Assembly (NCBI RefSeq): GCF_003057745.1 | Contig: NZ_QBJD02000002.1 | Location: 62,001-126,000, forward strand | Origin: Enterobacter sp. RIT418 | GTDB taxonomy: Bacteria; Pseudomonadota; Gammaproteobacteria; Enterobacterales; Enterobacteriaceae | Direction of reading: 5' to 3' | Length of the DNA stretch: 64,000 bases | Program-made: the position numbers and the translations under genes | Shown here: one piece after another, positions 49,773 to 61,972 of the stretch | Numbering within the stretch: the first letter of the stretch is position 1 | Layout: each line of letters starts with the position of its first letter | The notes under the pieces: model-generated | Database searches by the model: none | What the model was told of the DNA's origin: nothing | Seen by the model: only the letters and a program-made list of their open reading frames with translations

Positions 49773-50903
49773 TTATCGCTGCGGCAAATACTGCAGCGGG
49801 TTTACGGATTTCCCCTTGTAACGAATTTCAAAATGCAAGCGTGTAGAACTGGTTCCGGTGCTACCCATGGTAGCGATTTTTTGCCCCGCCTTAACTTCTT
49901 GTTGTTCCCGGACCAGCATTGTGTCGTTATGGGCGTAGGCACTCAGGTAATCATCGTTATGTTTGATGATAATAAGATTACCGTAACCGCGAAGCGCATT
50001 ACCGGCATACACTACGCGACCGTCTGCAGTCGCAATAATTGCCTGTCCTTTGCTTCCTGCGATATCGATCCCTTTATTCCCCCCTTCAGAGGTAGAGAAG
50101 TTTTCGATAACTTTGCCGTCGGTTGGCCAGCGCCATGAAGATATAGACGCGCTGGACATCTGACTGCTTGCAGTCGGTTGGGAAGAGCTAACCACAGGTG
50201 CCGTAACCGGTGCTGTGACAACAGTCGCAGTACCTTTATTATTCGGCAACATTTTGTTAGCACTCTGATCACCTGAATCCTCAGAATACGTAATTACAGG
50301 TTGCGAAGCAACAGCCGTGGTGGTTTTTTGTGCAGGCTTGACGCTGTTATTTTGCGCGGTCACGTCTGCCGCCGAGACGGTGTTGCCTGGCGTGAGCGGC
50401 GTACCCGTCGCGTTGCCAACCTGAAGCGTTTGCCCCACTTCCAGGCCATACGGGGCCTGGACGTTATTGCGCTGCGCCAGGTCACGGAAATCGTTCCCGG
50501 TGATCCAGGCGATATAGAACAGCGTGTCGCCGCGCTTCACGGTGTAGGTGCTGCCGCCGGTATAGCTTCCTTTCGGAATGTTCCCATACTTGCGGTTATA
50601 CACTATGCGGCCATTTTCGGTCTGAACAGGCTGTTGTACTGGCTGAATCTGCGTTGGCTGCGTAACAGGTGTCTGTACAGGCTGGATCTGTGGCATTTGC
50701 TGCGCCTGGGGCGTTGAGGTGCCCATTTTCGGCGGAGGCGTAATGAGCATTCCACTGGACGTGTTACCCGAGCCGCTATTTCCGCCGACGGAGCTGACCG
50801 GCGCAGGCGTGTTATTGGAACTTGTACAGCCCGCCAGCCAGAGCGAAACCAGTGACAGTGCCGCCACGCGGCTGATGGTGAATTTTGGGCTTCCCGCGCT
50901 CAT
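49773..50903 (-). CDS. nlpD: Murein hydrolase activator NlpD
   Basis: 376 residues. Lipoprotein signal with lipobox LAGC (Cys26). LysM domain [20 protein letters not shown] near residues 120-165. The C-terminal LytM/M23 domain has lost the metal ligands (NKGIDIAG in place of HxxxD), as in E. coli, so it activates amidase AmiC rather than cutting peptidoglycan. A glutamine/proline-rich stretch lies between. The rpoS promoter is expected inside this gene. Confidence 0.96.
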   Translation of the reverse strand: MSAGSPKFTISRVAALSLVSLWLAGCTSSNNTPAPVSSVGGNSGSGNTSSGMLITPPPKMGTSTPQAQQMPQIQPVQTPVTQPTQIQPVQQPVQTENGRIVYNRKYGNIPKGSYTGGSTYTVKRGDTLFYIAWITGNDFRDLAQRNNVQAPYGLEVGQTLQVGNATGTPLTPGNTVSAADVTAQNNSVKPAQKTTTAVASQPVITYSEDSGDQSANKMLPNNKGTATVVTAPVTAPVVSSSQPTASSQMSSASISSWRWPTDGKVIENFSTSEGGNKGIDIAGSKGQAIIATADGRVVYAGNALRGYGNLIIIKHNDDYLSAYAHNDTMLVREQQEVKAGQKIATMGSTGTSSTRLHFEIRYKGKSVNPLQYLPQR

Positions 50904-51018
50904 TTATCCCCCAGGAATGTGTTAACTACCAGTGACTTAAAATAACCGTGATGGCACGAACCTTTTGCGCCACACCATACGCTGAATTTGCCTGAATAAC
51001 CCTGGATAAATCCGAGTC

Positions 51019-52380
<1,362 letters not shown>

Positions 52381-52400
<20 letters not shown>

Positions 52401-53430
52401 AATCACCCGACGTGTTGATAAGTTCCCTGACTACGCTGGTGGCAAAGCTACCTGCCGGCAGCCAGAAGCGTAACTCAACGGTTACGTCATCCCACCAGTT
52501 CCAGCTAAGCTGTTGCGGATAGAGCAGCATCGCCCGGCGTGCCGCGTCGACTTTTTCCCGCACCAGCAATGCTTGTAATTCCGGCATATCCGCAACGGCG
52601 GACTGCTCCGCTGCGAGCGCGTCGCCCTGCGTGCCCCAGTCGCCCGTACCGGGCAATGCGGCGGTAATCATCAGCGCTTTTGCATCCACGCGCGCCTGTA
52701 CGTCGGCCATTTCCTCCGCCGTCGCCACGAACCAGCTCCCGCGTCCCGCTAATTGTAGCGCATCGCCGACAACAACTTGATTCGCGTCCGGTTTTTTCAG
52801 CCGCTCGCTCACAATCTGATTAAACAACGCGCTGCGGGCCGCCGACAACCAAAAACTGCGCTTATTCCTGTCCCGGACCGGCGCGTCGCTTTGCGCCCAG
52901 CGCAGCGCGCCGAGCAGGTTGCTGCCGCCGATACCGAAACGCTGCGCGCCAAAGTAGTTCGGCACGCCCCGCTCGCCGATAGCGCTCAGGCGCTTTTCCA
53001 CGTCGTCACGGTTGGTCACTTCGCGCAGCACGAGGGTAAACGCGTTGCCTTTCAGCGCGCCCAGACGCAGCTTGCGCTTGTGGCGGGCATATTCCAGTAC
53101 CTTACAGCCTTCAAGCTCAAATTTGCTTAAATCAGGCATCGCGTTGCCCGGCACGCGGGCGCAAAGCCACTGCTCGGTGACCGCATGTTTATCCTTCTGT
53201 CCGGCAAAGCTCACTTCGCGGGCGTGAATTTTCAGGAATTTCGCCAGCGCGTCGGCCACGAAGCGCGTATTGCAGCCGTTTTTCAATATCCGCACCAGGA
53301 TGTGCTCGCCCTCGCCGTCCGGCTCAAACCCTAAATCTTCTACCACCACGAAATCTTCAGGATTGGCCTTCAGCAGGCCGTGCCCCTGAGGTTTGCCGTG
53401 CAGGTATGTCAGGCTGTCGAAGTCCGTCAT
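52381..53430 (-). CDS. truD: tRNA pseudouridine(13) synthase TruD
   Basis: 349 residues, as in E. coli. It converts U13 of tRNA-Glu to pseudouridine. The catalytic aspartate lies in [13 protein letters not shown] (Asp80 region), and [11 protein letters not shown] is the family signature. It overlaps ispF by four bases. Confidence 0.96.
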
Positions 53431-53906
53431 TTGGCCGCCTTCACCAGCAGCGCCACGGCTTCACAGGCAATGCCTTCGCCGCGGCCGGTAAAGCCAAGCT
53501 TCTCGGTGGTGGTCGCTTTGACGTTAACGTCGTCCATATGGCAGCCGAGATCTTCGGCGATGAACACGCGCATCTGTGGAATATGCGGCAGCATCTTTGG
53601 GGCCTGGGCGATGATGGTGACATCGACGTTGCCAAGGGCGTAGCCCTTCGCCTGAATGCGGCGCCAGGCTTCGCGCAGCAGCTCGCGGCTGTCCGCGCCT
53701 TTAAACGCCGGATCGGTGTCCGGAAACAGCTTGCCGATATCGCCCAGCGCGGCAGCGCCGAGCAGCGCATCGGTCAGCGCGTGAAGCGCCACGTCGCCAT
53801 CAGAATGCGCCAGCAGCCCTTTTTCGTAAGGAATACGCACGCCGCCAATGATAATTGGGCCAACGCCTCCAAAGGCGTGTACATCAAAACCGTGTCCAAT
53901 TCGCAT
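53427..53906 (-). CDS. ispF: 2-C-methyl-D-erythritol 2,4-cyclodiphosphate synthase IspF
   Basis: 159 residues. Fifth step of the MEP isoprenoid pathway, forming the cyclic diphosphate. Zinc ligands are in [10 protein letters not shown] (Asp8, His10) and the [17 protein letters not shown] segment (His42). Shares a base with ispD. Confidence 0.97.
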   Translation of the reverse strand: MRIGHGFDVHAFGGVGPIIIGGVRIPYEKGLLAHSDGDVALHALTDALLGAAALGDIGKLFPDTDPAFKGADSRELLREAWRRIQAKGYALGNVDVTIIAQAPKMLPHIPQMRVFIAEDLGCHMDDVNVKATTTEKLGFTGRGEGIACEAVALLVKAAK

Positions 53907-54616
53907 TATGCTTTCTCCGGAGAGGTCGAACGGGTGAGATAAAATTCCGCGAGCTGCAGGTCTTCGGGGCGCGTCACCTTAATGTTATCAGCGCGTCCTT
54001 CAACAAGCGTTGGGTGGAAACCACAATACTCAAGCGCCGAGGCTTCGTCCGTAATGGTCGCCCCTTCGGTAAGCGCGCGCGTCAGGCAGTCGTGGAGGAG
54101 TTCGCGGGGGAAAAACTGTGGCGTCAGCGCGTGCCATAGATCGACGCGCTCAACGGTGTGGGCGATGGCCCGTTTGCCAGGCTCGGCGCGCTTCATGGTG
54201 TCGCGGACCGGAGACGCCAGAATGCCGCCAACCTTGCTGGTTTCGCTCAGCGCCAGCAGGCGCGCCAAATCGTCCTGATGCAGGCACGGGCGCGCGGCGT
54301 CATGCACCAGCACCCACTGCGCGCTTTTGGCAGCACGAAGGCCAGCCAGCACGGAATCGGCGCGCTCGGCGCCGCCGTCGACGACGGTAATCTGCGGATG
54401 GTTTGCCAGCGGCAGCTGCGCGAAGCGCGCATCGCCAGGGCTGATGGCGATCACCACGTGCGTCACCCTGGGGTGCGCCAGCAGCGCAGCCACGGCGTGC
54501 TCGAGGATCGTTTTATCGCCAATAGAAAGGTACTGCTTAGGACATTCTGTCTGCATGCGCCGGCCAAAACCTGCGGCCGGCACCACGGCACATACGTCCG
54601 AAAAAGTTGCTGCCAT
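53906..54616 (-). CDS. ispD: 2-C-methyl-D-erythritol 4-phosphate cytidylyltransferase IspD
   Basis: 236 residues from ATG 54614-54616, the E. coli length; the longer frame runs into the ftsB end without support. Third step of the MEP pathway, transferring CMP. The nucleotide-binding [19 protein letters not shown] and [11 protein letters not shown] are intact. Confidence 0.97.
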   Translation of the reverse strand: MAATFSDVCAVVPAAGFGRRMQTECPKQYLSIGDKTILEHAVAALLAHPRVTHVVIAISPGDARFAQLPLANHPQITVVDGGAERADSVLAGLRAAKSAQWVLVHDAARPCLHQDDLARLLALSETSKVGGILASPVRDTMKRAEPGKRAIAHTVERVDLWHALTPQFFPRELLHDCLTRALTEGATITDEASALEYCGFHPTLVEGRADNIKVTRPEDLQLAEFYLTRSTSPEKA

Positions 54617-54635
54617 GTCGTAATCCTGGGCCTGA

Positions 54636-54947
54636 TTATCGATTGTTTTGTGCTGAGCCCTGATTGCGTTTAGACGCATCCGGAACCAGACGATAAAACG
54701 TTTCGCCCGGCTTAGTCATACTGAGTTCATTGCGTGCGCGTTCCTCAATCGCCTCTTGCCCGCCATTGAGGTCATCAATTTCGGCAAAGAGCTGATCGTT
54801 TCGCGCCTTAAGTTTGGCGTTTGTCGCCTGCTGAGCCGCCACGTCATCGCTCACCCGGCTATAGTCGTGCAGCCCGTTTTTACCGAACCACAGCGAGTAT
54901 TGCAGCCAGACCAGCAAAGCCAGCAACAGCAGCGTTAGTTTACCCAT
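54636..54947 (-). CDS. ftsB: Cell division protein FtsB
   Basis: 103 residues, the E. coli length. N-terminal transmembrane helix ([18 protein letters not shown]), then a leucine-rich coiled coil to about residue 75. Forms the FtsQBL complex of the divisome. Confidence 0.97.
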   Translation of the reverse strand: MGKLTLLLLALLVWLQYSLWFGKNGLHDYSRVSDDVAAQQATNAKLKARNDQLFAEIDDLNGGQEAIEERARNELSMTKPGETFYRLVPDASKRNQGSAQNNR

Positions 54948-55112
54948 CCTGCCCCCTGAAAAACGGCATCATCATCCCAAAACGCCCCTGGACTCTACGC
55001 CGGGGTCACAGAGATGCCGCAACATCGCGGGCAAATGTACCACATTTTTTTCGCAGAATCGCCCTGCACAATATTGCCACACGGTTGTTTACGGTTTGAA
55101 TTATGGCTGAAG

Positions 55113-55436
55113 TTAGCCCATGAGCCACAAAAATAACAGACCAAACATCGCCACCACCGTCACAATCGTGACCACGGCGCTGTAAAGCAGCCTGCCGTTG
55201 AGGAGCGAGTGCAGCGCAATCCCTACCACGACCGCAACGGGCATCAGCGCGAGGAAGAAAGGCCAGGTATACAGAAAGAAGAACAGCGTATTACCGCCGT
55301 AGATAAGAAAGGGAATGCCCAGCGCCAGCAGCCACGAAATGAAGCCGAGCGCGGCCCCGGGGAGGGACCAGGTCGTCTCGTCTTGCGTCGTCAACGGCTC
55401 TGATCCGGTGATAATGTAGTTTTCACTGTTGCGCAT
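55113..55436 (-). CDS. ygbE: Inner membrane protein YgbE (DUF3561)
   Basis: 107 residues, the E. coli length, with three hydrophobic segments in the second half. Function unknown. It follows cysC on the same strand but is separated by a 58-base gap with a strong hairpin, so it is probably only partly cotranscribed with cysDNC. Confidence 0.9.
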   Translation of the reverse strand: MRNSENYIITGSEPLTTQDETTWSLPGAALGFISWLLALGIPFLIYGGNTLFFFLYTWPFFLALMPVAVVVGIALHSLLNGRLLYSAVVTIVTVVAMFGLLFLWLMG

Positions 55437-55459
55437 AGCTAATCCTGTGACTGTGACCT

Positions 55460-55488
55460 ATCGTCCGGGACAACGGCTCCCGAACGAT
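55460..55488 (-). terminator. Hairpin between cysC and ygbE
   Basis: ATCGTCCGGGA (55460-55470) can pair with TCCCGAACGAT (55478-55488) with one mismatch and a seven-base loop. It lacks a T-run, so it is more likely an attenuator or 3'-stabilising hairpin than a strong terminator. Confidence 0.5.
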
Positions 55489-55494
55489 ACCGTC

Positions 55495-56100
55495 TCAGGA
55501 TCTGATAATATCGTCCCGCCTGAGCAGGTCTAATAATTGGCTTACTAAATTTGTTACCAATTGTTGACCCTCCAGGTGAATCTCAGGGGAATCAGGCGCT
55601 TCGTAAACCGAGTCGATTCCGGTGAAGTTTCGCAGCTCGCCCGCCCGCGCTTTCTTATAAAGCCCTTTCGGATCGCGCGCCTCGCAGATGTCCAGCGGGG
55701 TATCGACAAACACTTCGATAAAGCGATCGCGCCCGACGCGCTCGCGCACCATCTGCCGTTCCGCACGGTGCGGCGAGATAAACGCGGTCAGCACCACCAG
55801 ACCGGCATCCGCCATGAGGCCGGCAACCTCGCCCACCCGTCGAATATTTTCTTTGCGGTCTTCGTCGCTAAACCCTAAATCGCTGCACAGGCCGTGGCGC
55901 ACGTTGTCGCCGTCCAGCAGGTAGGTGCTCACGCCCTGCTGGTGGAGCGCCTCTTCCAGCGCGCCCGCGACGGTGGATTTACCGGAGCCGGAAAGCCCGG
56001 TAAACCACAGCACAACCCCACGGTGGCCGTGGAGCTGTTCCCGCTGGGCAACGGTAACCGGATGAGGATGCCAGACGACGTTCTCATCGTGAGCGGCCAT
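55495..56100 (-). CDS. cysC: Adenylylsulfate kinase CysC
   Basis: 201 residues, the E. coli length. Phosphorylates APS to PAPS. Walker [15 protein letters not shown] and the APS-binding [18 protein letters not shown] are intact. Shares one base with cysN. Confidence 0.97.
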   Translation of the reverse strand: MAAHDENVVWHPHPVTVAQREQLHGHRGVVLWFTGLSGSGKSTVAGALEEALHQQGVSTYLLDGDNVRHGLCSDLGFSDEDRKENIRRVGEVAGLMADAGLVVLTAFISPHRAERQMVRERVGRDRFIEVFVDTPLDICEARDPKGLYKKARAGELRNFTGIDSVYEAPDSPEIHLEGQQLVTNLVSQLLDLLRRDDIIRS

Positions 56101-57524
56101 TACTTGCCTCCCAGCAGATCGCGTGCGCCCCAGTGCGGGAAATGCTTACGCACCAGCGCGTTCAGCTCCAGCTCAAAGGCGCTAAATTCGCCGGTTGTGG
56201 CTGCCTGCGCGTTAGGCTCGCGCACCATCCCGGCCCCCACGGTGACGTTGCTCAGCCTGTCGATAAAGATCAGCCCGCCCGTTACCGGATTTTGCGCATA
56301 CGGATCGAGCACCAGCGGTTCGTCGAAGGTCAGATCCACCAGGCCAATGCCGTTCAGCGGCAGTTCGTCCACCTCGCGCTGGGTCAGGTTATTGATATCA
56401 ACCTGATACTGAATACCGTCCACGCGGGCGCGGGTTTTCTTGCCCGCGATTTTGATGTCGTAGCTCTGTCCTGCGGTCAGCGGCTGCTCGGCCATCCAGA
56501 CCACGTCCACGGACGCGCCCTGCACCGCCGCCAGCGTTTCGCCCGCCTCCACCAGCAGATCGCCGCGGCTAATATCAATTTCATCCTTCAGCACCAGCGT
56601 CACCGCCTCGCCCGCGCCCGCTTCCGCCAGGTCGCCGTCGAAGGTCACGATGCGCGCAATGGAGGATTCCACGCCGGACGGCAGCACCTTAACGCGCTGC
56701 CCCACCTGCACGGTGCCGGAGGCAATCGTGCCGGAGAAGCCGCGGAAGTCGAGGTTTGGACGGTTAACGTACTGCACCGGGAAGCGCATCGGCTGGGTTT
56801 CCACCACGCGCTGAATCTCGACGGTTTCCAGCACTTCCAGCAGCGTCGGGCCGCTGTACCACGGCATGTTCGCGCTCTGGGAAGCCACGTTGTCCCCTTC
56901 CAGCGCGGAGAGCGGCACGAAGCGAATGTCCAGATTGCCCGGCAGCTGCTCGGCGAAGGTCAGGTAGCTCTGGCGGATCTCGTCGAAGCGCGCTTCGCTA
57001 AACTCAACGAGATCCATTTTGTTCACCGCCACCACCAGGTGCTTGATCCCCAGCAGCGTCGAAATAAAGCTGTGGCGGCGGGTTTGATCCAGCACGCCTT
57101 TGCGGGCGTCGATCAGCAGGATCGCCAGATCGCAGGTGGACGCGCCGGTCGCCATGTTGCGGGTGTACTGCTCGTGCCCCGGGGTATCGGCGATAATAAA
57201 TTTGCGCTTCTCGGTGGAGAAATAGCGGTACGCCACGTCAATGGTGATGCCCTGCTCGCGCTCGGCCTGCAGGCCGTCCACCAGCAGCGCCAGGTCGAGC
57301 TTTTCGCCCTGCGTCCCGTGACGCTTGCTGTCGTTGTGCAGGGAAGAGAGCTGATCTTCATAAATCTGGCGCGTATCGTGCAGCAGGCGGCCAATCAGGG
57401 TGCTTTTCCCGTCATCGACGCTGCCGCAGGTCAGGAAGCGCAGCAGGCTTTTGTGCTGCTGTGCGTGCAGGTACGCTTCAACGCCGCCTTCATCGGCAAT
57501 TTGTTGTGCAATCGTGGTGTTCAT
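56100..57524 (-). CDS. cysN: Sulfate adenylyltransferase GTPase subunit CysN
   Basis: 474 residues (E. coli 475). EF-Tu-like GTPase that drives APS formation by CysD. Walker [19 protein letters not shown], switch [10 protein letters not shown] and NKMD are present. Nine bases after cysD. Confidence 0.97.
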   Translation of the reverse strand: MNTTIAQQIADEGGVEAYLHAQQHKSLLRFLTCGSVDDGKSTLIGRLLHDTRQIYEDQLSSLHNDSKRHGTQGEKLDLALLVDGLQAEREQGITIDVAYRYFSTEKRKFIIADTPGHEQYTRNMATGASTCDLAILLIDARKGVLDQTRRHSFISTLLGIKHLVVAVNKMDLVEFSEARFDEIRQSYLTFAEQLPGNLDIRFVPLSALEGDNVASQSANMPWYSGPTLLEVLETVEIQRVVETQPMRFPVQYVNRPNLDFRGFSGTIASGTVQVGQRVKVLPSGVESSIARIVTFDGDLAEAGAGEAVTLVLKDEIDISRGDLLVEAGETLAAVQGASVDVVWMAEQPLTAGQSYDIKIAGKKTRARVDGIQYQVDINNLTQREVDELPLNGIGLVDLTFDEPLVLDPYAQNPVTGGLIFIDRLSNVTVGAGMVREPNAQAATTGEFSAFELELNALVRKHFPHWGARDLLGGK

Positions 57525-57533
57525 GGCGGCTCC

Positions 57534-58442
57534 TTAGAAATAACCCTGGCGTTTCTTCAGCTCCATGGAGCCTGCCTGGTCGCGGTCAATCACGCGGCCC
57601 TGTCGTTCACTGGTGGTCGAGACCAGCATCTCTTCGATGATTTCCGGCAGCGTCTGCGCGCTGGATTCCACCGCGCCGGTCAGCGGCCAGCAGCCGAGGG
57701 TGCGGAAGCGCACCATGCGTTTTTTGATCACTTCGCCCGGCTGCAGGTCAATGCGATCGTCATCGATCATCATCAGCATGCCGTCGCGCTCCAGCACCGG
57801 ACGCTCCGCCGCAAGGTACAGCGGCACGATCTCGATATTTTCCAGGAAGATGTACTGCCAGATATCCAGCTCGGTCCAGTTGGAGAGCGGGAAAACGCGA
57901 ATGCTTTCGCCTTTGTTGATCTGGCCGTTGTAGTTGTGCCACAGCTCCGGGCGCTGGTTTTTCGGGTCCCAGCGGTGGAAGCGGTCGCGGAAGGAGTAGA
58001 TACGCTCTTTCGCGCGGGATTTTTCTTCGTCACGGCGCGCGCCGCCGAAGGCCGCGTCAAAGCCGTATTTGTTCAGCGCCTGCTTCAGCCCTTCGGTCTT
58101 CATGATGTCGGTGTGCTTTGCGCTGCCGTGCACGAACGGGTTGATGCCCATCGCCACCCCTTCCGGGTTTTTATGCACCAGCAGCTCGCAGCCGTAGGCT
58201 TTGGCGGTGCGGTCGCGGAACTCGTACATCTCGCGGAATTTCCAGCCGGTATCTACGTGCAGCAGCGGGAACGGCAGCGTGCCCGGATAAAACGCTTTAC
58301 GCGCCAGGTGCAGCATTACGCTGGAGTCTTTGCCGATGGAGTACATCATCACCGGGTTAGAGAACTCGGCCGCCACTTCGCGGATAATATGGATACTTTC
58401 CGCTTCGAGCTGCCGCAGGTGAGTAAGTCGTTTTTGGTCCAT
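57534..58442 (-). CDS. cysD: Sulfate adenylyltransferase subunit CysD
   Basis: 302 residues, the E. coli length. Transfers AMP to sulfate. The PP-loop [17 protein letters not shown] and downstream [16 protein letters not shown] are conserved. It follows cysG by nine bases, so cysG-cysD-cysN-cysC forms a unit. Confidence 0.97.
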   Translation of the reverse strand: MDQKRLTHLRQLEAESIHIIREVAAEFSNPVMMYSIGKDSSVMLHLARKAFYPGTLPFPLLHVDTGWKFREMYEFRDRTAKAYGCELLVHKNPEGVAMGINPFVHGSAKHTDIMKTEGLKQALNKYGFDAAFGGARRDEEKSRAKERIYSFRDRFHRWDPKNQRPELWHNYNGQINKGESIRVFPLSNWTELDIWQYIFLENIEIVPLYLAAERPVLERDGMLMMIDDDRIDLQPGEVIKKRMVRFRTLGCWPLTGAVESSAQTLPEIIEEMLVSTTSERQGRVIDRDQAGSMELKKRQGYF

Positions 58443-58451
58443 AACCGTTCC

Positions 58452-59810
58452 TTAAGCCAGAGTCACCACAGATGAACGAAGGTTCTCTGCGTCTGTTGTA
58501 TGTTGAAACCAGGCGAGCGTGTCGTGCAGCTGCACCACTTCCCCGACCACGATCAGCGCGGGCATCGGGGCGTCTTTCGCCAGGGCTGCAAGATCCTGTA
58601 ATGTGCCGATCGCCACGTGCTGATCGGCGCGCGTGCCGCGGGAGATCACCGCGACCGGCGTGGCCGCATCGCGACCGTGTTGAATAAGCTGGGCGCTGAT
58701 GTCCGCCGCCTTCATGGTGCCCATGTAGATCGCCAGCGTCTGGCGGCTTTGCGCCAGGTGCGACCAGTCAAACGGCGCGCTGTCGGGCTTGTAATGGCCC
58801 GTCACAAAGGTGACGCTCTGGGCAAAATCGCGATGGGTGAGCGGAATACCGGCATACGCCGTGACCGCAGAGGCCGCCGTGATGCCGGGCACCACCTGGA
58901 ACGGTACGCCTGCCTCGGCGGCCGCCTGCAGCTCTTCGCCGCCGCGCCCGAAGATAAACGGATCGCCGCCCTTCAGGCGCACCACGGTTTTGCCGGCTTT
59001 CGCGGCGTCTATCAGCATCTGGTTGGTATCGTGCTGCGGCACGGCGTGCTCGCCCGCGCGTTTGCCCACGCAGATTTGCTCCGCGTCGCGGCGAATAAGC
59101 TCGCGCACCCCGTCGCTGACAAGGTGATCGTAGAAAACGATATCCGCCTGCTGGATAACCTGCAGGCCGCGCAGGGTTAACAGCCCCGCGTCACCCGGCC
59201 CCGCGCCGACGAGAATAATCTCGCCCTGCACCCGTTCCGGCTGCGCCAGAGAGGCTTCCAGCACCCGTTCAGCTTCCTGCTCGTTGCCCGCCGCCATCAG
59301 GCTGGCAAAGCGCCCGCGAAAGGCGCGGTCCCAGAAGCGGCGGCGGCCATCGGTAGTTTTGACCTGAGTCTTGAGACGATCGCGAAAGCGTCCTGCCACG
59401 TCCGCCATGCGCCCAAGGCTTGCGGGCAGCAGCGCTTCAAGCTTTTCGCGCAGCAGCCGGGCCAGCACCGGCGCGTTGCCGCCGGAAGAGATAGCCACCA
59501 GCAGCGGAGCGCGATCGACAATCGACGGAAAGATAAACGAGCATAGAGGCTGGTCGTCCACCACGTTTACCAGGCGGTGGCGCGCGTTTGCCGCATCGAA
59601 CACGCGGCGGTTTAGCGCGCGATCCTCGGTGGCGGCAATCGCCAGCACCACGTTGTCCAGCAGCGCGTCATGGAAGTCTTTGCCCTCAATAACCAGCACG
59701 CGTGCGCCCGCACGTCGCAAAAAGGCAATTTTGCGATCGGCGATCTCGCCCGTCCCCACAACCAGTACGGGGCGATCTTGAATAGCAGCAAAGAGAGGCA
59801 GGTAATCCAC
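58452..59810 (-). CDS. cysG: Sirohaem synthase CysG with apparent deletion in its NAD-binding domain
   Basis: 452 residues from GTG 59808-59810 ([11 protein letters not shown]), aligning with the E. coli MDHLPIF start; a TTG 15 bases upstream lacks a ribosome site. The C-terminal uroporphyrinogen-III methyltransferase is complete: [52 protein letters not shown]. The N-terminal precorrin-2 dehydrogenase/ferrochelatase has [11 protein letters not shown] and NVVDD, but between AGAR and LVIEG about 19 residues are missing compared with E. coli CysG, including the positions of its NAD contacts Leu43-Thr44. Dehydrogenase activity is therefore doubtful. It heads the cysDNC operon; in E. coli cysG is next to nirBD. 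Confidence 0.9.
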   Translation of the reverse strand: MDYLPLFAAIQDRPVLVVGTGEIADRKIAFLRRAGARVLVIEGKDFHDALLDNVVLAIAATEDRALNRRVFDAANARHRLVNVVDDQPLCSFIFPSIVDRAPLLVAISSGGNAPVLARLLREKLEALLPASLGRMADVAGRFRDRLKTQVKTTDGRRRFWDRAFRGRFASLMAAGNEQEAERVLEASLAQPERVQGEIILVGAGPGDAGLLTLRGLQVIQQADIVFYDHLVSDGVRELIRRDAEQICVGKRAGEHAVPQHDTNQMLIDAAKAGKTVVRLKGGDPFIFGRGGEELQAAAEAGVPFQVVPGITAASAVTAYAGIPLTHRDFAQSVTFVTGHYKPDSAPFDWSHLAQSRQTLAIYMGTMKAADISAQLIQHGRDAATPVAVISRGTRADQHVAIGTLQDLAALAKDAPMPALIVVGEVVQLHDTLAWFQHTTDAENLRSSVVTLA

Positions 59811-59846
59811 GGCGCAACAGCTCAACTAAAAATGAGGAATAGAGGG

Positions 59847-59903
59847 ACTATAGGGGGCGGCTTAGAGCGAATGAAATTACGAATTGGAATGAGTAGTTAC
59901 TCA
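59847..59903 (-). promoter_or_regulatory. Probable cysG-cysDNC promoter region with palindrome
   Basis: On the minus strand TATAGT (59847-59852) with a TTTCAT-like sequence 18 bases upstream could form the promoter. The palindrome TGAGTAGTTACTCA (59890-59903) and flanking A/T-rich sequence up to about 59990 are where the CysB activator would bind. CysB sites are too loose to call with certainty. Confidence 0.45.
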
Positions 59904-60049
59904 ATGGAATAACGCGATGGAAAAGCTAATGTCAAAAAGTGCTTAACGCGCGAAATTTCGGGTATTTAAGCGCAATTCAAATTGTGTAAGCGGGATCACG
60001 GTTTCATACTAAGCGAGTTAAAATTTTGCTCTGTTTTTAAGGACTCACT

Positions 60050-61093
60050 ATGTTTTCCGCAACGCGCCACCGTATTGCTGCCCTGGCGCTCGGCGTTTGC
60101 TTTATTTTTTCCGCCCAGGCAAAAAATCAACCGTATGGTGAAATCGCCAGCCAGCAGGCGCGGCATATTGCTACCGTGTTTCCTGGCCGCATGACCGGCA
60201 CGCCGGCCGAGATGCTCTCCGCCGATTATATTCGCCAGCAGTTTGCCGACATGGGCTACCAGAGCGACATTCGGGCATTCCACAGCCGCTACATTTATAC
60301 CTCGCGCAATAAAACGCAGAACTGGCGCAACGTGACGGGCAGTACGGTGATTGCCGCCCATGAGGGAAAAGCGCCTCAGCAAATTATCATCACGGCACAC
60401 CTGGACACCTTTGCTCCACTAAGCGATGCCGACACCGATAATAATCTCGGCGGGCTGACGCTGCAGGGAATAGACGATAACGCCGCGGGCCTGGGCGTGA
60501 TGCTTGAGCTGGCCGAGCGCATGAAAAATATCCCAACGCAGTACGGCATTCGCTTTGTCGCCACCAGCGGCGAAGAGGAGGGTTCGCTCGGCGCTGAGAA
60601 TCTTCTTAAGCGCATGAGCGCAGAAGAGAAGAAAAATACCCTGCTGGTGATTAATCTCGATAATTTGATCGTCGGCGATAAGCTTTATTTCAACAGCGGA
60701 AAAAGCACGCCGAACAGCGTGCGGAAATTAACCCGCGACCGGGCGCTGGCGATTGCCCGCAGCCACGGCGTTTATGCCACCACCAACCCCGGCGGTAATC
60801 CGCATTATCCAAAAGGCACGGGCTGCTGTAACGACGGGGAAGTGTTTGATAAAGCCGGCATTCCGGTGCTGTACGTGGAGGCCACCAACTGGGGGCTGGG
60901 GAAGAAAGATGGTTACCAGCAGCGCGCCAAATCGAAAGCCTTCCCGGACGGGACGAGCTGGCACGACGTCAGGCTCGATAACCAGCAGCACATTGATAGC
61001 GCGCTGCCGCAGCGCATTGAGCACCGCAGCCGCGACGTGGTGAAGGTGATGCTGCCGCTGGTGAAGGAGCTGGCGAAGGCAAAGAAAGCTTAG
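60050..61093 (+). CDS. iap: Alkaline phosphatase isozyme conversion aminopeptidase Iap
   Basis: 347 residues (E. coli 345). Signal peptide through SAQA (cleavage near residue 24) sends it to the periplasm. M28 zinc aminopeptidase: HLDTF (His), DDNAAG (Asp), SGEEEGSLGAE and a late His. It trims N-terminal arginine from alkaline phosphatase in E. coli. The CRISPR array of K-12 begins after this gene; none is present here. Confidence 0.96.
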   Translation: MFSATRHRIAALALGVCFIFSAQAKNQPYGEIASQQARHIATVFPGRMTGTPAEMLSADYIRQQFADMGYQSDIRAFHSRYIYTSRNKTQNWRNVTGSTVIAAHEGKAPQQIIITAHLDTFAPLSDADTDNNLGGLTLQGIDDNAAGLGVMLELAERMKNIPTQYGIRFVATSGEEEGSLGAENLLKRMSAEEKKNTLLVINLDNLIVGDKLYFNSGKSTPNSVRKLTRDRALAIARSHGVYATTNPGGNPHYPKGTGCCNDGEVFDKAGIPVLYVEATNWGLGKKDGYQQRAKSKAFPDGTSWHDVRLDNQQHIDSALPQRIEHRSRDVVKVMLPLVKELAKAKKA

Positions 61094-61105
61094 TGCTGCC
61101 TGATG

Positions 61106-61140
61106 CCCTAACCCTGACCCTCTCTCACAGGGAGAGAGGG
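61106..61140. repeat. Palindromic repeat between iap and cysH
   Basis: CCCTAACCCTGACCCTCTCT then CACAGGGAGAGAGGG: a nine-base arm pair around a short loop, matching the window's repeat family. The intergenic gap is only 55 bases and lies between convergent genes, so it may end both transcripts. Confidence 0.75.
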
Positions 61141-61148
61141 ACATGGGA

Positions 61149-61883
61149 TCACCCTTCGTGCAGCCCGCACTCGCGTTTGAGCCCAAAGAAGCGCGTCTCT
61201 TCTTCCGCCATGCCCGGCTCCCATTTGCGCGTGGTGTGGGTGTCGCCGACCGAAAGGTAGCCCTGGTCCCAGAGCGGATGGTATTTGAGCCCGTGCTTTT
61301 GCAGGTACTGGTAAATCGTGCGGTTATCCCAGTCGATGATTGGCAGCACTTTGAATACGCCACGCTGTATCGCCAGCACCGGCAGCGTCGCCCGGCTGCC
61401 GGACTGCTCGCGGCGCAGGCCGGCAAACCACGTCTGCGCGTTCAGCTCTTTCAGCGCGCGGTTCATCGGTCCGACCTTGTTGATCTCATTGTATTTCTCA
61501 ATGCCCTCAACGCCCTGCTCCCAAAGCTTGCCGTAGCGCGCCTCCTGCCAGGCCGCACTGTGTTCCGCGCGGTAAATTTTCAGGTTCAGCTTGAGCTTGT
61601 CCGTCAGCTCGTCAATAAACTGATAGGTTTCCGGGAACAGGTAGCCGGTATCGGTAAGGATCACCGGAATGTCCGGTCGAATTTGATTCACCAGATGCAG
61701 GCTCACCGCCGCCTGTATACCAAAACTTGAAGAGAGTACGTACTCTCCCGGCAGGTTTTCCAGCGCCCACGCCACGCGCCCTTCGGCGTCCAGCTTTTCC
61801 AGCTGACCGTTGGTTTCCGCCAGCGCCAGAATGCGTTCGACTTTTGGCAGTTCATTAAGGTCATTTAGATCGAGTATGGACAT
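61149..61883 (-). CDS. cysH: Phosphoadenosine phosphosulfate reductase CysH
   Basis: 244 residues, the E. coli length. Reduces PAPS to sulfite using thioredoxin. PP-loop [16 protein letters not shown], and the catalytic Cys239 in the terminal ECGLHEG. Last gene of cysJIH. Confidence 0.97.
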   Translation of the reverse strand: MSILDLNDLNELPKVERILALAETNGQLEKLDAEGRVAWALENLPGEYVLSSSFGIQAAVSLHLVNQIRPDIPVILTDTGYLFPETYQFIDELTDKLKLNLKIYRAEHSAAWQEARYGKLWEQGVEGIEKYNEINKVGPMNRALKELNAQTWFAGLRREQSGSRATLPVLAIQRGVFKVLPIIDWDNRTIYQYLQKHGLKYHPLWDQGYLSVGDTHTTRKWEPGMAEEETRFFGLKRECGLHEG

Positions 61884-61904
61884 AGAGACCTCGTTTTTGT
61901 GTTT

Positions 61905-61965
61905 CCCCTCCCCCCGGCCCTCTCCCCTGAGGGGCGAGGGTGAAAAACCAGGTTAGGGTGAGGGG
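61905..61965. repeat. Palindromic repeat inside the cysJIH operon, between cysI and cysH
   Basis: CCCTCTCCCCTGAGGGGCGA with GGG (61918-61940) is the repeat core; CCCCTCCCCC at one end and GGGTGAGGGG at the other extend it. It fills most of the 89-base cysI-cysH gap and could affect the relative stability or readthrough of cysH mRNA. Confidence 0.75.
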
Positions 61966-61972
61966 ATTTGGG

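Noticed and set aside
50301..50717. Plus-strand ORF inside nlpD
   Set aside because: Shadow of nlpD; the expected biology here is the rpoS promoter, not a protein.
56133..58475. Plus-strand 780-residue ORF opposite cysN/cysD
   Set aside because: Histidine/alanine-rich antisense shadow of two well-supported genes.
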